A stretch of 64,000 bases of DNA from Callipepla californica brunnescens (taxonomy: Eukaryota; Chordata; Aves; Galliformes; Odontophoridae), in NCBI GenBank assembly GCA_023055505.1, contig JALIRH010000004.1, positions 33,733,502 through 33,797,501 of the forward strand, given 5' to 3'. A program made the translations under genes and the position numbers. Positions 62,421 to 64,000 of the stretch are shown here, piece by piece. The notes under the pieces are model-generated. The model saw only the letters and a program-made list of their open reading frames with translations. It was not told the origin of the DNA and searched no databases. Numbering within the stretch: the first letter of the stretch is position 1; every line of letters begins with the position of its first letter.

Positions 62421-64000
62421 ATATTCTTTGGGAAGAAGCAAATGGACCTTTTTTTTTCTTTCTTTAACCCAGCTCTAAAAATTACAAAAACTACAAATAT
62501 GAAGTATTTGCACATTTCTTACAACAAAATATTAACTTCCTGACAGTCAGGCAACACCAAAAGGCTGCAGTCAACACAGAGCTTTATAAAAGTGTTTTTT
62601 CAATCTTTACGAGTCTGTTCCTTATTAATTTCCAATTTCCATTTTTCATTAGATTCTGTTCTGGTTTTGTTTTTTTTTTTGTTGTTGGTTTGTTTGTATG
62701 TTTTTTGTTACTAGCTGATCCAAATAGTCAGCAAGTTCTTCTCTAAAGTCACCATTTGTTTCAGGCTACAAGCTCAAACCTGTTTTAGCACTGGATAAAA
62801 GAACTTCTCAGTTATTATTTTCATCATTTTTATTGTTTATTTTCTAGTATAAAGTTATCCATTGTGTAAGTTGGCCCATCTCCACTGATGACAGTGAAAG
62901 AAAGCATAGAGAAGTGGAGGTGTTAGGTATAGTGCTTTCTTGGGGGAAAAGCAGTGAATTTGAAAGCTTGACAGTAGTGAGAGAAGGGAATATAGAAAAA
63001 ATTTCCTAATACCATGAGATGTAATGGGAAAAGATCTCCTACAGACAGTGTTGAGGCTGGGAGGACAGTGACAAAAGCTGACAAAGAGAAATTAGACCAG
63101 CTTTTCTTGATGCTGCTTAATGCTGATGCTAACCCTCTTAGAAGCAGAGAACTGAAGGAAGAAGTTTGCTTTCTTTTCTCTGGTTTTGTGTTTGTTCGGA
63201 ACACTGTGGCTGGCTTTTTCTAGAGTGTTTTATGGTGGCTTAAATTGAGTGCATGTATTGACTCTACTACTGTTAGCACTTTGCATTCCCATTTGTGACA
63301 ACGGATGCAAGAGATCTCCTAAATGCGTGTCAGTTCTACCATCTTGTATGATAAAGATTAGACATGCTTCACAAAGGAATTGGATTACTGTTTTTTTAAA
63401 CATATATATTATTTTCATTCTGTTTAGACTCTTGTGGATTTTCATTCCAGGACCTAACAAACAGAATAATTTAGAGTTATAAGTGTTTCAGATGTAGAGA
63501 AAATGCTGGTAAAATGCATTTTCTCATTTCCTGTTGCATTGTCAGTTGAATGCTTTCCTAATAAGCATCTGATTATTAGATGAACCTGAACGGCAATTCT
63601 CAAATTTGAATCCTAAACTTTAAAAGGTTAAGGCTTGATAATGCTTGCCTTTTATCCAAAGATTTCTAAGTTAAAGTGCAAAATTTGGGGAGCTTGATAT
63701 GGAAAGGTATTAATTGCTCACATGGTCCTCTAATATATGAGTAGTGTGAAAGAGTGCCTGTCAGTGGTTGCATTCTTTTCAGTAAACTATTTGGCTTTCC
63801 ACCTTGTCCACATTTGTTCTCGTCTACTTTTCCACTATGGAAACCCCAGGTATTTTAATGAAAGCCTGTCTGTGCTCAAGTGAAAGGTATCTCCATTCCC
63901 TTTTTTTCCTCCCTGGTGTTTTACCTTTTCTTAGAATTGAACAGGAAATTTCTTCAGTGTGAAGTAGTGTATGTTTACACACATGCTTTCCTGAGGAATT
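62421..64000. other. anonymous sequence, no gene seen
   Basis: No repeat or exon is supported. A 69-codon frame at 63014-63223 has a charged, protein-like stretch (ADKEKLDQLF) but no partner exons or known domain. The palindrome-like CATCTGATTATTAGATG near 63566 is short. Confidence 0.45.

Noticed and set aside
63014..63223. 69-codon frame with a charged, protein-like stretch (KADKEKLDQLF).
   Set aside because: No known domain, no convincing splice acceptor in frame before it and no partner exons. A search against bird proteins would settle it.
1..64000. CRISPR arrays, tRNA or rRNA genes, operons, integrons.
   Set aside because: No regularly spaced repeats, no cloverleaf-type sequence and no prokaryotic gene structure were seen.

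Overview
The window looks like AT-rich, gene-free nuclear DNA from a bird. The clearest evidence is the repeat content. There are several fragments of CR1, the dominant avian LINE, including one with CR1's 8-bp 3' end repeat and the C-terminal part of its reverse transcriptase. There is a solo long terminal repeat (LTR) of a family I associate with avian ERVL-type endogenous retroviruses, and two copies of a second LTR-like family. Worn MIR-type SINE remnants and an ancient palindromic sauropsid repeat are also present. Bacterial features are absent: there are no long ORFs, operons, ribosome binding sites, CRISPR arrays or RNA genes. I could not support a single host protein-coding exon. The longest open frames (174, 168, 130 and 128 codons) are either chance or belong to the CR1 element. 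The window is therefore most likely an intergenic desert or part of a very large intron; the sequence does not say which.

Layout. 1-8.5 kb: anonymous sequence with a short tandem duplication, two homopolymers and one CR1 tail at 4.9 kb. 8.5-10 kb: a POU-octamer-rich block (candidate conserved element), then two CR1 fragments with their 3' ends facing each other. 13.2 kb: a compact complex block with a perfect 7-bp inverted repeat, another candidate regulatory element. 17.6 kb: a MIR relic. 19.5 kb: a candidate conserved block. 20.9-21.4 and 27.3 kb: two same-strand copies of one LTR-like repeat. 28-34 kb: simple repeats, an AT hairpin, a second MIR relic, a 2 x 28-bp tandem duplication and an ancient palindromic repeat. 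40.3 kb: a possible Tc1/mariner-like terminus. 48.2 kb: a strong candidate conserved noncoding element. 50.36-51.78 kb: a solo LTR split by a nested CR1. 57.9 kb: a very old CR1-type fragment. 62.2-62.4 kb: the most distinctive block in the window, a CpG-retaining element with a near-palindromic RFX X-box and homeodomain-type sites.

How it fits together. The non-repeat blocks at 8.6, 13.2, 19.5, 48.2 and 62.3 kb have the look of developmental enhancers: retained CpGs, dense homeodomain, POU, SOX, FOX or RFX-like words, and no repeat identity. If they are real they would make this a regulatory desert around a developmental gene lying outside the window. That is inference from base composition and motifs. 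Conservation was not measured. Repeat family assignments rest on recognising consensus sequence from memory, not on a search.
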